Below, piece after piece: positions 15,774 to 24,638 of a DNA stretch of 41,705 nt. The stretch lies in the NCBI GenBank assembly GCA_017644185.1, contig JAEPMA010000018.1, positions 1 through 41,705 on the forward strand. The letters run 5' to 3'. Made by a program: the position numbers and the translations under genes. Under the pieces are notes generated by a model. It saw nothing but the letters and a program-made list of their open reading frames with translations, searched no databases and was not told where the DNA came from. This DNA is from Rhodospirillales bacterium. Lineage in GTDB: Bacteria > Pseudomonadota > Alphaproteobacteria > Rhodospirillales > Casp-alpha2. Every line of letters begins with the position of its first letter. Within the stretch, counting starts at the first letter, position 1.

Positions 15774-16928
15774 ATGGCTGTCCCCCTGATCCAGCAAATT
15801 CGCGTCGGCGCCTATATCATGAAGCAGCGCATCAAGGGCGTTGATAAGTATCCGTTGGTATTGATGCTGGAACCCCTTTTCCGTTGCAATCTCGCGTGCC
15901 CCGGGTGTGGCAAGATCGACTACGAGGACAACATCCTCAACAGGCGCTTGAGTTTTGAGGAATGCATGGAAGCCGTCGACGATTGTGGCGCGCCGATCAT
16001 TTCCATCCCAGGCGGCGAACCGTTGATCCATAAAGAAATCAAACAGATCGTCGAGGGGATCGTCGCGCGCAAGAAGTTCGTTTACCTGTGCACCAACGCG
16101 CTTTTGCTGGAAAAGCGTTTGGACGACTTTAAGCCCTCGCCCTACCTGACATTCTCCGTTCACCTGGACGGCCTTGAAGAGCATCACGACCACGCTGTTG
16201 ATCAGAAGGGGACCTTCAAGCGCGCTGTTGCCGCCATCAAGGCTGCCAAGGCCCGTGGCTTCCGCGTTAACGTCAACTGCACCCTGTTCGATCAGATGTC
16301 AGCCGAGGAATGTGCCGAGTTCTTTGATTTCTGCACCAACGAACTTGAGGTCGAAGGTATTACGATTTCGCCGGGTTATGCGTACGAACGTGCCCCTGAC
16401 CAGGAACATTTCCTGAAACGCGGCAAGACCAAAGAGCTGTTCCGCAATATCTTCCGCCTCAAGGGAGACAAGAAATGGCAGTTCAGCCAGTCTACCCTGT
16501 TCATGGATTTCCTGGCAGGGAATCAGCAGTACGAATGCACACCGTGGGGCAACCCAACGCGAAACATCTTCGGCTGGCAAAAACCCTGTTATCTCTTGAG
16601 CGAAGGTTACGCAAAAACCTTCAAGGAGCTCATGGACGAGACACCCTGGGAGCAGTACGGCACCGGCAACTATGAAAAATGCGCGAACTGCATGGTGCAT
16701 TGCGGGTACGAGCCGACAGCCGTGGCAGATACCGTCAAACACCCGTTAAAGGCACTACGTGTGTTTCTCAAGGGTATCGATACCGAGAAGCCAATGGCAC
16801 CGGAAATCCCGCTTGAGAACCAGCGTCCAGCCGAGTTCGTGTTCGAAAATCTGGTCGAGACGATGACCCAGAAACTAGAGCGCGAAAAAGCCGAGGCCCG
16901 GGCCAAGGACGCGGGCCGCGCCGCTTAA
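15774..16928 (+). CDS. hpnH: HpnH, radical SAM adenosyl-hopane synthase
   Basis: A 384-residue radical SAM enzyme that joins the 5'-deoxyadenosyl group to diploptene to give adenosylhopane. The cluster motif CxxxCxxC is at C38, C42 and C45 (FRCNLACPGC), followed by the SAM-binding ISIPGGEPL and a C-terminal cysteine-rich part (CTPW, KPCYLL, EKCANCMVHCGYEPT) typical of HpnH. ATG 15774 is preceded by GGAG within the last codons of ispH; the frame is open to 15729 but that start lies inside ispH. Its 3' end overlaps the convergent hpnG by 54 bp. Confidence 0.96.
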   Translation: MAVPLIQQIRVGAYIMKQRIKGVDKYPLVLMLEPLFRCNLACPGCGKIDYEDNILNRRLSFEECMEAVDDCGAPIISIPGGEPLIHKEIKQIVEGIVARKKFVYLCTNALLLEKRLDDFKPSPYLTFSVHLDGLEEHHDHAVDQKGTFKRAVAAIKAAKARGFRVNVNCTLFDQMSAEECAEFFDFCTNELEVEGITISPGYAYERAPDQEHFLKRGKTKELFRNIFRLKGDKKWQFSQSTLFMDFLAGNQQYECTPWGNPTRNIFGWQKPCYLLSEGYAKTFKELMDETPWEQYGTGNYEKCANCMVHCGYEPTAVADTVKHPLKALRVFLKGIDTEKPMAPEIPLENQRPAEFVFENLVETMTQKLEREKAEARAKDAGRAA

Positions 16929-17552
16929 GCTTTCCATCGCTCTTTTGTTGTAGCTGTTGAGGTCGAGCAAACGCCCGATCGTCCAAGGCTGCACACATAC
17001 CCCGGCCATGACAGGCAACAAGCTGATGCTGCCGTCCGGACGTACCGCATCCAAGGCATATTCCGGGATATCGAACTGCACCGGATCCACGACCGCGCGC
17101 AAGACGGCAAAAGGTATACCGGCATCTTGGGCTAATTTCGCGACGTAATGACTTTCCATATCTATAGCGGCGATTTGCTGCTCCGCTAAACGCGCTTTGT
17201 CTACAGCGTTCGCCACATAATCGACCCCGGTTATCGTCACCTTGTCAGCGCCGGTGATGGATGCAAGCCTGCTTGTCCAACCTAAGTCGGCTTGATAACG
17301 GTTGCCCTCGTCATCCGTGACAAACTCGCCGACCAAGACGTCGCCAGGTTGGTGTGTCGCTGAAACGGCGCCGGCACTTCCGAAGCTCAGAATGCCGCCG
17401 ACCCCAAGTCCGATCAGCTCTTCGGTCCCGGCACGGGCTCGCGCTGGACGCGCTCCTGTTAAACGAATGAGCGGCGCCGCCGCATCTCCCATAATGGGCG
17501 CGAGTGCGGCTTCTTCGGATTTAACGCCGGTGATGATGCCGATGCGCGGCAC
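16875..17552 (-). CDS. hpnG: HpnG, adenosylhopane nucleosidase
   Basis: A 225-residue nucleoside-phosphorylase-like protein; HpnG removes adenine from adenosylhopane, leading to ribosylhopane and bacteriohopanetetrol. Features are the N-terminal RIGIITGVKSEE, the purine-phosphorylase SFGSAGAV loop and the catalytic-region DMESHYVAKLA. A GTG at 17552, five bases after the shc stop, is chosen because it begins the family's conserved strand; the frame is open upstream inside shc. No strong ribosome site is seen, which suggests translational coupling to shc. Its last 54 bp overlap the hpnH coding sequence on the other strand. Confidence 0.9.
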   Translation of the reverse strand: MPRIGIITGVKSEEAALAPIMGDAAAPLIRLTGARPARARAGTEELIGLGVGGILSFGSAGAVSATHQPGDVLVGEFVTDDEGNRYQADLGWTSRLASITGADKVTITGVDYVANAVDKARLAEQQIAAIDMESHYVAKLAQDAGIPFAVLRAVVDPVQFDIPEYALDAVRPDGSISLLPVMAGVCVQPWTIGRLLDLNSYNKRAMESLSGAARVLGPGLGFFAL

Positions 17553-17557
17553 CGGGC

Positions 17558-19510
17558 TTAAATGCCGTATTTCGGTGTGCGCTCGTTGGCGCGGGAAAGG
17601 TTCACGTAGCGCGCCAAAGTCCACATCGGGAAATAGGCACTGTAGCCGTGATACCGCAGATAGAACACACGCGGAAAGCCGACCGCGTTGAAGTATTCTT
17701 CATCCCATTTACCGCCGTCGCGCGGCGCGTTCATCAGATAATCGACGCCGCGTTTGACCGAGTTGGATTTGATCTCGCCAGCCGCGATCAGGCCTAATAC
17801 GGCCCAAGACGTTTGCGACGGGGTCGAGGTTTTGACCTCGTCACGCCGATGCTGCCAATAACTAGCGCAATCCTCCCCCCAGCCACCATCAGCACATTGC
17901 CGGGATTTCAGCCATTCGACTGCCTTACGAATGTAGGGGGCGTTCATGTCTTCCCCGACGGCGTTGAGCGCACATAATACTGACCAGGTTCCATAAACGT
18001 AATTGTTGCCCCAGCGGCCGAACCACGAGCCGTCGGGCTCCTGCTCATTCTTCAGATAGTCGACACCACGACGGACGCTGTCGCGTTCCATCCCATACCC
18101 AAGCTGCGCAAGGAACGATACGCATCGTGCACTGACATCAGCCGTGGGCGGATCCAGCAAGGCACCATGATCCGCGAAGGGAATATGCTGAAGAGCATAG
18201 TATTCGTTGTCGATATCGAAGGCGCCCCAGCCACCGTTTTTGGATTGCATTCCCTCAATCCAGATCTCCGCCCTTCGAATAGCTTCCGAATATCGCTCCG
18301 GATCGGCACGATGCAGCAACATGCCGACAACGGCCGTGTCGTCCACGTCCGGGTAGTAGTCATTGTTGTACTGGAATGCCCAGCCGCCCGGCTCCAAATC
18401 CGGTCGGTTGACAGCCCAATCACCTTTGACGTCGAGAATCTGCCGTTCCGCCAGCCAATCCGTAGCTGCGGCCAGCGCTTTCTCGCTCATGTCGAGACCG
18501 GCTTCCATCAGCGCATGGCCACCGAGGGACGTGTCCCAGATCGGCGACAGGCAGGGCTGGCAATACCCCTCGTCGTTTTCAAACGTTAGAAGCTTGTCGA
18601 TGGATTCCCGCGCGATCACGTAATCCGGATGATCTCGCGAATACCCGAGTGCATCGAAAGCCATGACCGTGTTGGCCATTGCCGGGAAGATCGCGCCCAG
18701 ACCGTCCTCGCCGTTCAGCCGCGGTGCAATGAAATCGAGACACCTGCGGATGGCTTTTTTCTCGATACCCGATGGGAACAACGGCTCAACTAGCTTGGCG
18801 ATCCGGTCAATCCCAAGGCACAGGGTCCCGACCCAGTGGCCGGTCGGGTTGACCATGTATTCTTCCTCGTCGTTGGCCGGTCTTACGAAAAGCTCGGGTA
18901 TTCCCGTCTTTCTGGGGTTTTGAGCCCTCGGTTTGAGCACCGCCAAGATCAGGAGCGGCACCATTACGGTACGCGACCAGTATGAAATCTTATCCACGTG
19001 GAATGGCGACCATCGCGGCAACAGCAGCGCCTCGGCCCGCATCACCGGGACAGCACGCCACGGCACCTGCTCAAACAGGGCAAGCGCGATACGAGTAAAT
19101 ACATTTGCCTTCGCGGCCCCGCCATGCGCCAGGATCGCGTCTCGTGCCGCCTTCATATGCGGTGCATCCGGATCATCACCGACCAGTTTCAGGGCGTAAT
19201 AAGCCTTCACCGACGCGCTGATGTTAAAGTCGCCGTCGTGATACAGCGGCCAACCACCGTGTTTTTCCTCCTGAATACGGCGCAGATAGACGGCAAGCTT
19301 CTGCTCGATCTCGTCATTGGGTTCGCCGAGATAATGATTGAGCAGAATATATTCGGCCGGAATTGTTGCATCCGCCTCGAGTTCAAAAGCCCAATGACCG
19401 TCCTCGTGCTGCTCCTGCAGGTACCATTCTCGCGACATCGAAACGACCTGCTCCACCTCCGAAAGCGAGTCATTTCTACCGGTCGCTGCCTGAGCGCTGA
19501 ATTCAACCAA
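17558..19510 (-). CDS. shc: Squalene-hopene cyclase
   Basis: A 650-residue (alpha/alpha)6-barrel cyclase that converts squalene to hopene/hopanol at the inner membrane. The catalytic acid motif DVDD is at 388-391, the QW repeats are recognisable (DGHWAFE, GGWPLY, GYCQPCLSPIWDT, GGWGAFD, DGSWFGRWG, GGWGEDC, GKWDEEYFNAVGFP), and the C-terminal FYLRYHGYSAYFPMWTLARY is typical. Length is normal for the family. The first codon is TTG at 19510 with AGGAA upstream. It is the sixth gene of the hpnM-to-hpnG operon. Also called hpnF. Confidence 0.97.
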   Translation of the reverse strand: MVEFSAQAATGRNDSLSEVEQVVSMSREWYLQEQHEDGHWAFELEADATIPAEYILLNHYLGEPNDEIEQKLAVYLRRIQEEKHGGWPLYHDGDFNISASVKAYYALKLVGDDPDAPHMKAARDAILAHGGAAKANVFTRIALALFEQVPWRAVPVMRAEALLLPRWSPFHVDKISYWSRTVMVPLLILAVLKPRAQNPRKTGIPELFVRPANDEEEYMVNPTGHWVGTLCLGIDRIAKLVEPLFPSGIEKKAIRRCLDFIAPRLNGEDGLGAIFPAMANTVMAFDALGYSRDHPDYVIARESIDKLLTFENDEGYCQPCLSPIWDTSLGGHALMEAGLDMSEKALAAATDWLAERQILDVKGDWAVNRPDLEPGGWAFQYNNDYYPDVDDTAVVGMLLHRADPERYSEAIRRAEIWIEGMQSKNGGWGAFDIDNEYYALQHIPFADHGALLDPPTADVSARCVSFLAQLGYGMERDSVRRGVDYLKNEQEPDGSWFGRWGNNYVYGTWSVLCALNAVGEDMNAPYIRKAVEWLKSRQCADGGWGEDCASYWQHRRDEVKTSTPSQTSWAVLGLIAAGEIKSNSVKRGVDYLMNAPRDGGKWDEEYFNAVGFPRVFYLRYHGYSAYFPMWTLARYVNLSRANERTPKYGI

Positions 19511-19607
19511 TGAGCGGGTTCCTTATGAGCGGTCGGCTCCCGGGGAGCGTAACGCGATAAACGTCTGATGAAGTCGATCTAGACCGTAAACTTTTGTCAA
19601 AATTTCG

Positions 19608-20855
19608 TCATTTATTCAAGGCCAACGCGGCACTCTGGTGTCCCGAGCGTATCGCCCCTTCGATGGTCGCGGGCAGCCCGGTATCAGTCCAATCTCCGGC
19701 AAGCCAAAGATTCCGCAACTTAGTGGCGTACGGCGGGCGTAGCCGCAGGTTTTCCGGGGTTTGTGCAAAAGTAGCCCGTTTCTCTTTAATAACCCGTACC
19801 GGCGGGAGGACTTCAGGATCGCATGTCAGAATCGGCGCGACATCCCGCCAAACCCGCTCCGCAATCTCATCAGCGGCATCAGCAACCAGGTGCTCGGCCG
19901 CGCTGATCGTAACAGAAGCGATATCGCCCCTTAAAAACAGCCATTCAGCCACCCCGCCGATTATCCCGATAATCGACGATCCTTGCACTTCCCCATCAAG
20001 GCGGAAATGCACATTGACGATCGACCGGAAGTCCTGCGGCGCCGGAATATCCGCCAGCAGATTGGTGACGACCGGCGGCGGTAATGCTGAAATGACGATA
20101 TCGTTTTCGCCGATATCGATTACGTCGCCCTCAAGATCGATCGAAGAGACGCGGCCGTGCGATGAATTGATCTGTCGACATCGCACGCCAAGCCGCACAT
20201 CGGCGCCGTTACCCTGCAAGTAGTCGAGCGCCGGCTCGACGAAACTGAAACCGAGACCACGCTTCGCCATCACCGGGCGACAGGCACTCCCGCCCTTGAG
20301 CAATGTTTCCTCGATCACCGGCTTAAGCAGTGCCGCCGCGGCCGTCTCAGGTTCCGTGTTCAGTACTGCGACAGCAAAAGGCTTCCAAAAATGAGAATAA
20401 AGCTGCCCCGTTTCCGAAAGCACATCTGCTACCGTCTCGGAAGAGGTAGCTTTCAGGATACGTCTGCTGTGCCAGTAATCCCTGAAACGGACACCGGGGA
20501 TACCATGATGCGGACACAAAAGACGCCAAGGAATCCGTCCATCGGAAAGCTTGATTGACCAGCTTTCACCAGAACTGACATCACGAAACGGAAAAACGGG
20601 CGCGAGGATTTCGACCGTATCGCGGGCCCCGATCCTTTGCAGATAAGACGCCACGTCCGTATTGCCGCTAAGCACAAGGTGGTTGCCGTTATCGATGTCA
20701 CACCCGAGCTGCCGGTCGAAAAAGCTGCGGCATCTTCCACCGGCCTGAGGGGCCGCTTCGGCAAGTGTTACCGGCACCCCTTTCTCCAGGAGCGCAGTCG
20801 CGGCGGCTAGGCCGGCGAGCCCACCACCGACAATGTACGCCCGCCGCTCGGTCAC
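19608..20855 (-). CDS. hpnE: HpnE, squalene-associated FAD-dependent desaturase/reductase
   Basis: A 415-residue flavoprotein of the phytoene-desaturase/HpnE family. The FAD-binding dinucleotide fold YIVGGGLAGLAAA is at the N-terminus, followed by AGGRCRSF, and the C-terminal LAGDWTDTGLPATIEGAIRSG is the second FAD motif. HpnE reduces hydroxysqualene to squalene, the third step of the HpnCDE route from FPP. The GTG start at 20855 overlaps the hpnD stop by 4 bp (GTGA), indicating translational coupling. Confidence 0.95.
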   Translation of the reverse strand: MTERRAYIVGGGLAGLAAATALLEKGVPVTLAEAAPQAGGRCRSFFDRQLGCDIDNGNHLVLSGNTDVASYLQRIGARDTVEILAPVFPFRDVSSGESWSIKLSDGRIPWRLLCPHHGIPGVRFRDYWHSRRILKATSSETVADVLSETGQLYSHFWKPFAVAVLNTEPETAAAALLKPVIEETLLKGGSACRPVMAKRGLGFSFVEPALDYLQGNGADVRLGVRCRQINSSHGRVSSIDLEGDVIDIGENDIVISALPPPVVTNLLADIPAPQDFRSIVNVHFRLDGEVQGSSIIGIIGGVAEWLFLRGDIASVTISAAEHLVADAADEIAERVWRDVAPILTCDPEVLPPVRVIKEKRATFAQTPENLRLRPPYATKLRNLWLAGDWTDTGLPATIEGAIRSGHQSAALALNK

Positions 20856-21733
20856 CCGAACACCCCATAACGGACCGCGATCATCAGTTTCTCAAACTTC
20901 GAGGGTCCAACGTCTTTGTCGAGTTCATCCCAACCACGGGCCAGCAATTTGTCGAGAATGCGTCGGTATACCTGCATCATCATCACGGCAGGCCGAACAG
21001 CCGCCGGGTCGGCATTATTGATAATCACTCCAGCCGCATTGAAATGCGCGTCCGCACGGCGCGCCAGTCGATCGCATAATACCGAAAGCCGCGGCGCGGT
21101 CATGACATCCGCCGCGCTTTCACCTCCAGCGCCTGCTTCCGCCAGCATATCCGCCGGCAGGTACACTCGGTCTCGTCCCGCGTCTTCAACGATATCGCGG
21201 AGAATATTTGTCAGCTGCAATGCAAGCCCGAGTTCGGCAGATAAGCGGATACCTTCGTCCTCACCCATTCCGAATATACGGACACAAAGACGCCCTACCG
21301 CACACGCCACTCGGTCGCAGTAGAGTAACAATTCATCCATATCGGCGATACGGACACGCGGCAGCGCATCCATCTCCATACCGTCGATCACGGCGAGGAA
21401 ATCCGCCTTGTTCAAACCGTATGTCGCAACCGGCGCTTGAAGTGCCCGGGTGATCGGATGATGGCAGACGCCCCCGTAAAGAAGTTCGATTTCCGCACGC
21501 CACGCATCCAAAAGCGCGCGTTTCCGGTCCAGAGGCAGATTTCCGTCCGCAATATCATCGACTTCGCGGCAAAAGGCATAGACGGCGAATACGGCGCGTC
21601 GGCGAGATGCCTCAAGCCGCCGCATCCCCCAGAAAAAAGATGTGCCAGCACGCCGGACCAACGCCTCCACGTACGCTTCAGGCGGGTTCGGGGGTAAATC
21701 CGGTTCAAGTGGCAAGCTGTCATGCACATTCAT
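20852..21733 (-). CDS. hpnD: HpnD, presqualene diphosphate synthase
   Basis: A 293-residue trans-isoprenyl-diphosphate head-to-head synthase. The two aspartate-rich motifs that bind Mg-diphosphate are present: REVDDIAD in the first helix bundle and LTNILRDIVEDAGRDRVYLP in the second. HpnD condenses two FPP to presqualene diphosphate. Start is ATG 21733. It overlaps hpnE and follows hpnB after 55 bp. HpnD is told from HpnC by its RREVDD-type motif and the GRDRVYLP segment. Confidence 0.93.
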   Translation of the reverse strand: MNVHDSLPLEPDLPPNPPEAYVEALVRRAGTSFFWGMRRLEASRRRAVFAVYAFCREVDDIADGNLPLDRKRALLDAWRAEIELLYGGVCHHPITRALQAPVATYGLNKADFLAVIDGMEMDALPRVRIADMDELLLYCDRVACAVGRLCVRIFGMGEDEGIRLSAELGLALQLTNILRDIVEDAGRDRVYLPADMLAEAGAGGESAADVMTAPRLSVLCDRLARRADAHFNAAGVIINNADPAAVRPAVMMMQVYRRILDKLLARGWDELDKDVGPSKFEKLMIAVRYGVFG

Positions 21734-21788
21734 GGCGGCATGGATACACTACCGCCTTCGGCACGTCATCTTTTAGCTGGCGTCAAGC

Positions 21789-22925
21789 TTAGGGGTAGGT
21801 CCGACCTTTCCACGCCCCACCGCGCCCCAGATAGTGCAATCGAGCCGAGTCCACTGTCATGAGCGTGTAAAGCGCACCCGCCAACGGCAGCGACAATGCC
21901 CATAGAGGGTTCAAACGATACAGGTCCAGCGTCGGTAGGTACGTCCAGGCCATAATCAGCCATGACGCAGCTCCTATTCCCGCCAGCATCATGTGCCCGG
22001 TAAAGAGACCAATCATCACCGACGCCGGCGCTATCAGGTAAAGGATCAACATTCCGACAATCGTCCCGGCCAGCCAGACCGGGTTATGGTTCAACTGCAC
22101 ATATGCCGTGCGCGCGACCATTCGCCAGATAGACGCCAGATCCTCATAAGCGCGCAGACTATGCGTTTCTTCCGCCAGACCCAGCCATACCGGTCGAAGC
22201 GGTTTAATTAGTCGAGCCAACGCACAATCATCGATCACACGGTTTCGGATCGCCGCAATTCCACCCGCAGACTGGAGTGTCTTCGTATGCACCAGCATGC
22301 ATCCACCGGCGGCGGCAGCCAAGGCGTTCCTGGGGTCGTTTACCTTGGGAAACGGGTAAAGCTTTTGGAAAAAGTAGATGAATGCGGGGATCAAAAAACG
22401 CTCCCAGAGCGAAATGCAACGTAGTTTGACCATCAGCGAGACAAGCCCCAACTGCTCGTCAACTGCTTTCCCAACCAGGCGAGTGATATTGCCTGGCGCG
22501 TGTTCAATATCCGCATCCGTCAGAAGAATGTATTCGGTCTCACTTGCTTTCGTGACCCCCTGACTGACCGCCCACATCTTGCCGGTCCATCCGTCCTCGA
22601 GCGGGGCACCGTCCACAATGACCAAGTGTTCGCTCTCTTCTTCTCCTCGAATTACAGCCCTTGCAGCGGCAGCCGTCCCATCTGAGCTGTTGTCATCCAC
22701 CACCACAATCGACAGTGGCCCTGCATAGTCCTGATCGAGCAGCGACCGAACCGTATGCCCAATGCTCTCCGCCTCATCACGCGCCGGGATGACGCAAACC
22801 ACAGACGGCCAAGCAGTTATATTAATTTGATTTAAGTTAATCGTTTGATCTGAATGCCAAAAGCGCCCATGAAACAGCATGAGATAGAGCCAGACGAGCA
22901 GCGATATCAGAGCTAAGTAAATCAA
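21789..22925 (-). CDS. hpnB: HpnB, hopanoid-associated glycosyltransferase
   Basis: A 378-residue family-2 glycosyltransferase with one N-terminal membrane anchor and several C-terminal membrane helices. The nucleotide-sugar site is recognisable as VVVDDNSSDGT, then the DxD-type LLTDADIEHAPG, and the acceptor-side IDDCALARLIK. HpnB is conserved in hopanoid operons, but its acceptor and donor are not firmly known. It lies 9 bp downstream of hpnC. Start ATG 22925 immediately precedes the anchor. Confidence 0.9.
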   Translation of the reverse strand: MIYLALISLLVWLYLMLFHGRFWHSDQTINLNQINITAWPSVVCVIPARDEAESIGHTVRSLLDQDYAGPLSIVVVDDNSSDGTAAAARAVIRGEEESEHLVIVDGAPLEDGWTGKMWAVSQGVTKASETEYILLTDADIEHAPGNITRLVGKAVDEQLGLVSLMVKLRCISLWERFLIPAFIYFFQKLYPFPKVNDPRNALAAAAGGCMLVHTKTLQSAGGIAAIRNRVIDDCALARLIKPLRPVWLGLAEETHSLRAYEDLASIWRMVARTAYVQLNHNPVWLAGTIVGMLILYLIAPASVMIGLFTGHMMLAGIGAASWLIMAWTYLPTLDLYRLNPLWALSLPLAGALYTLMTVDSARLHYLGRGGAWKGRTYP

Positions 22926-22934
22926 TACGCGCCC

Positions 22935-23798
22935 TCAAGCGAAAAGCCCGGATATGGCACCCCGGAGAATACAAGAGGTGTAACCCAGTTTGGATAACTC
23001 GACCCGCCGCTCGAGCGGATCTTCGCGGGAGAGTTTGCCGATCAAGGCGTCCGCAATTCGAATGATTGCAGCGCTCTCCATGGCTAGCCGGCGGCTTGAA
23101 ACAGCTTTCGGCAATGGGTAGGCATCGATCATAAGATCCCGGGTCGCATACAGGCAGCGGTCTATGACGTTGCGCAGTTCCGGTGTGGCGGAACTATTAT
23201 TGAGCATCTCGATTGAAGCGCCGGCTTCCGCCATCCAGTCCATCGGCAGATAAACCCGGTCGAGGACGAGGAAATCGTCCTTGCAGTCTTGAAGGTGATT
23301 AATGACCTGCAACGCATTACATAGCGCATCCGATGATTTGTAACCGTCTTTCGATCCACCTGTCAGATCAACCAAGTACCGACCGACCGGCGCGGCTGAC
23401 CGGATACAATACGACATCAGATCTTGCCAGTCGCCGTATCGGGTCTTGGTCGCATCCTGCTTGAAAGCATCGATTAGATCGAGACAGTGACGCTCAGGAA
23501 CACCTGACTCGCGCAAGCTTTCGCGCATACGGCGTCCGGTCTCGTAGGCGGCGTCAACCTCACCTTGACCTTGAACAGCGGCGGCGAAACCTTCAAGCCT
23601 TCGGACCTTCTCCCCCGCGCTCAAATCTGGATTGTCGGCAATGTCATCGATCGCACGGGCATACCGGTAAAACACGGCCACGTGTGGCCGCGCTTCAGGC
23701 GGCAGCAAAAACGATCCAACGGGAAAATTTTCGTAAGCCGCATCCTTGCCGGACGGGGTTTCCACCGCCGGCCCAGACGCCGCATCAGATTCAGTCAC
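22935..23798 (-). CDS. hpnC: HpnC, hydroxysqualene synthase
   Basis: A 287-residue squalene/phytoene-synthase fold enzyme. Aspartate-rich motif 1 is RAIDDIADNP and motif 2 is NHLQDCKDDFLVLDRVYLP. In the HpnCDE pathway it converts presqualene diphosphate to hydroxysqualene. The N-terminal ENFPVGSFLLPPEARPHV is typical of HpnC. Start is GTG 23798, overlapping the hpnM TAG by one base (TAGTG), so translation is probably coupled. Confidence 0.93.
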   Translation of the reverse strand: MTESDAASGPAVETPSGKDAAYENFPVGSFLLPPEARPHVAVFYRYARAIDDIADNPDLSAGEKVRRLEGFAAAVQGQGEVDAAYETGRRMRESLRESGVPERHCLDLIDAFKQDATKTRYGDWQDLMSYCIRSAAPVGRYLVDLTGGSKDGYKSSDALCNALQVINHLQDCKDDFLVLDRVYLPMDWMAEAGASIEMLNNSSATPELRNVIDRCLYATRDLMIDAYPLPKAVSSRRLAMESAAIIRIADALIGKLSREDPLERRVELSKLGYTSCILRGAISGLFA

Positions 23799-24463
23799 TA
23801 TTTTTGTGATGCCTCTTCGTTGGAGGCGAGGCGCTCCGCACGGGCCTTTTTGAGACGCGTTTCAAGATTTGCCATCAACGCATTCACATCGCCGCCATTC
23901 GACCGCAACAACGATGAAAATTCTGCGCGTTGGGTCTGTGCCATGCTCAAGCCCTCGACCATGATATCGATAACTCTGAGCTTATCTTCTGTACTGCGAA
24001 CACGCCAGTCGACATGTAGCGGCTTGTCGGCGTTAGGGCGCTTTAAAGTCGTGCGTACAAGCACCTGATTTTCATCAATGCTTTGAACACCGGCGACTTC
24101 GAGCGTTTCGCCTGTATAGCGCTGGAAGCGATGCGCGTATGTCGCAACCATCAACTGCTCGAAAATCGATAAATATCTCTCGCGTTGTTCATCCGTCGCG
24201 CTGCGCCAATACCTGCCGCCCAGAACCCAACGAGCAATGGTTTGAAACGCCACATATTCCTGCATGATCTGCCGGAAACGGTTTTCCTGCTCGTCCAAAC
24301 CGACCGTCGGGTCGGTCAACTTGCTGATCGCGTCATCCGCCAGTTTGGCGATGAGCGCTTCCGCCCTGGGGCCGAGTTCCTCTGCCCCTACAGTTTTGGG
24401 CTGCACAGCAACAGCCATAAATAACGCGAATATCCCCGCGATAGTTACGTGTCTGATAAACAT
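23798..24463 (-). CDS. hpnM: HpnM, hopanoid-associated MlaC/Ttg2D-family periplasmic protein
   Basis: A 221-residue secreted protein and first gene of the hpnM-hpnC-hpnB-hpnD-hpnE-shc-hpnG operon. It has a signal peptide ending near KTVGA-EELG and the MlaC-family pattern RWVLGGRYWRSATDEQRERY, then DWRVRSTEDKLRVIDIMVEGLSMAQTQRAEFSSLL and a C-terminal VNALMANL. HpnM is thought to take part in hopanoid transport. It is a third MlaC-family member in the window, along with 3742-4350 and 4414-5013. Confidence 0.88.
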   Translation of the reverse strand: MFIRHVTIAGIFALFMAVAVQPKTVGAEELGPRAEALIAKLADDAISKLTDPTVGLDEQENRFRQIMQEYVAFQTIARWVLGGRYWRSATDEQRERYLSIFEQLMVATYAHRFQRYTGETLEVAGVQSIDENQVLVRTTLKRPNADKPLHVDWRVRSTEDKLRVIDIMVEGLSMAQTQRAEFSSLLRSNGGDVNALMANLETRLKKARAERLASNEEASQK

Positions 24464-24638
24464 GGCCCACCTCCTCGTTTATCGGCGTCAGTCTAACGAA
24501 TGACGGGGCACTCACAAAGCGTGCATCGGAAAAATCACGTAAGTAGTTACCGAAATGCGACAGGCCCAATATCGTTATTTTTCATTCTACCGTCGTCCCA
24601 TTACAATTGGCTGACCACCTACAGGACGGGAGGCATGC

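Noticed and set aside
19542-19554. Short palindrome GCTCCCGGGGAGC between hpnE and shc
   Set aside because: Five-bp arms with a three-base loop and no U-tract; not a convincing terminator or operator.
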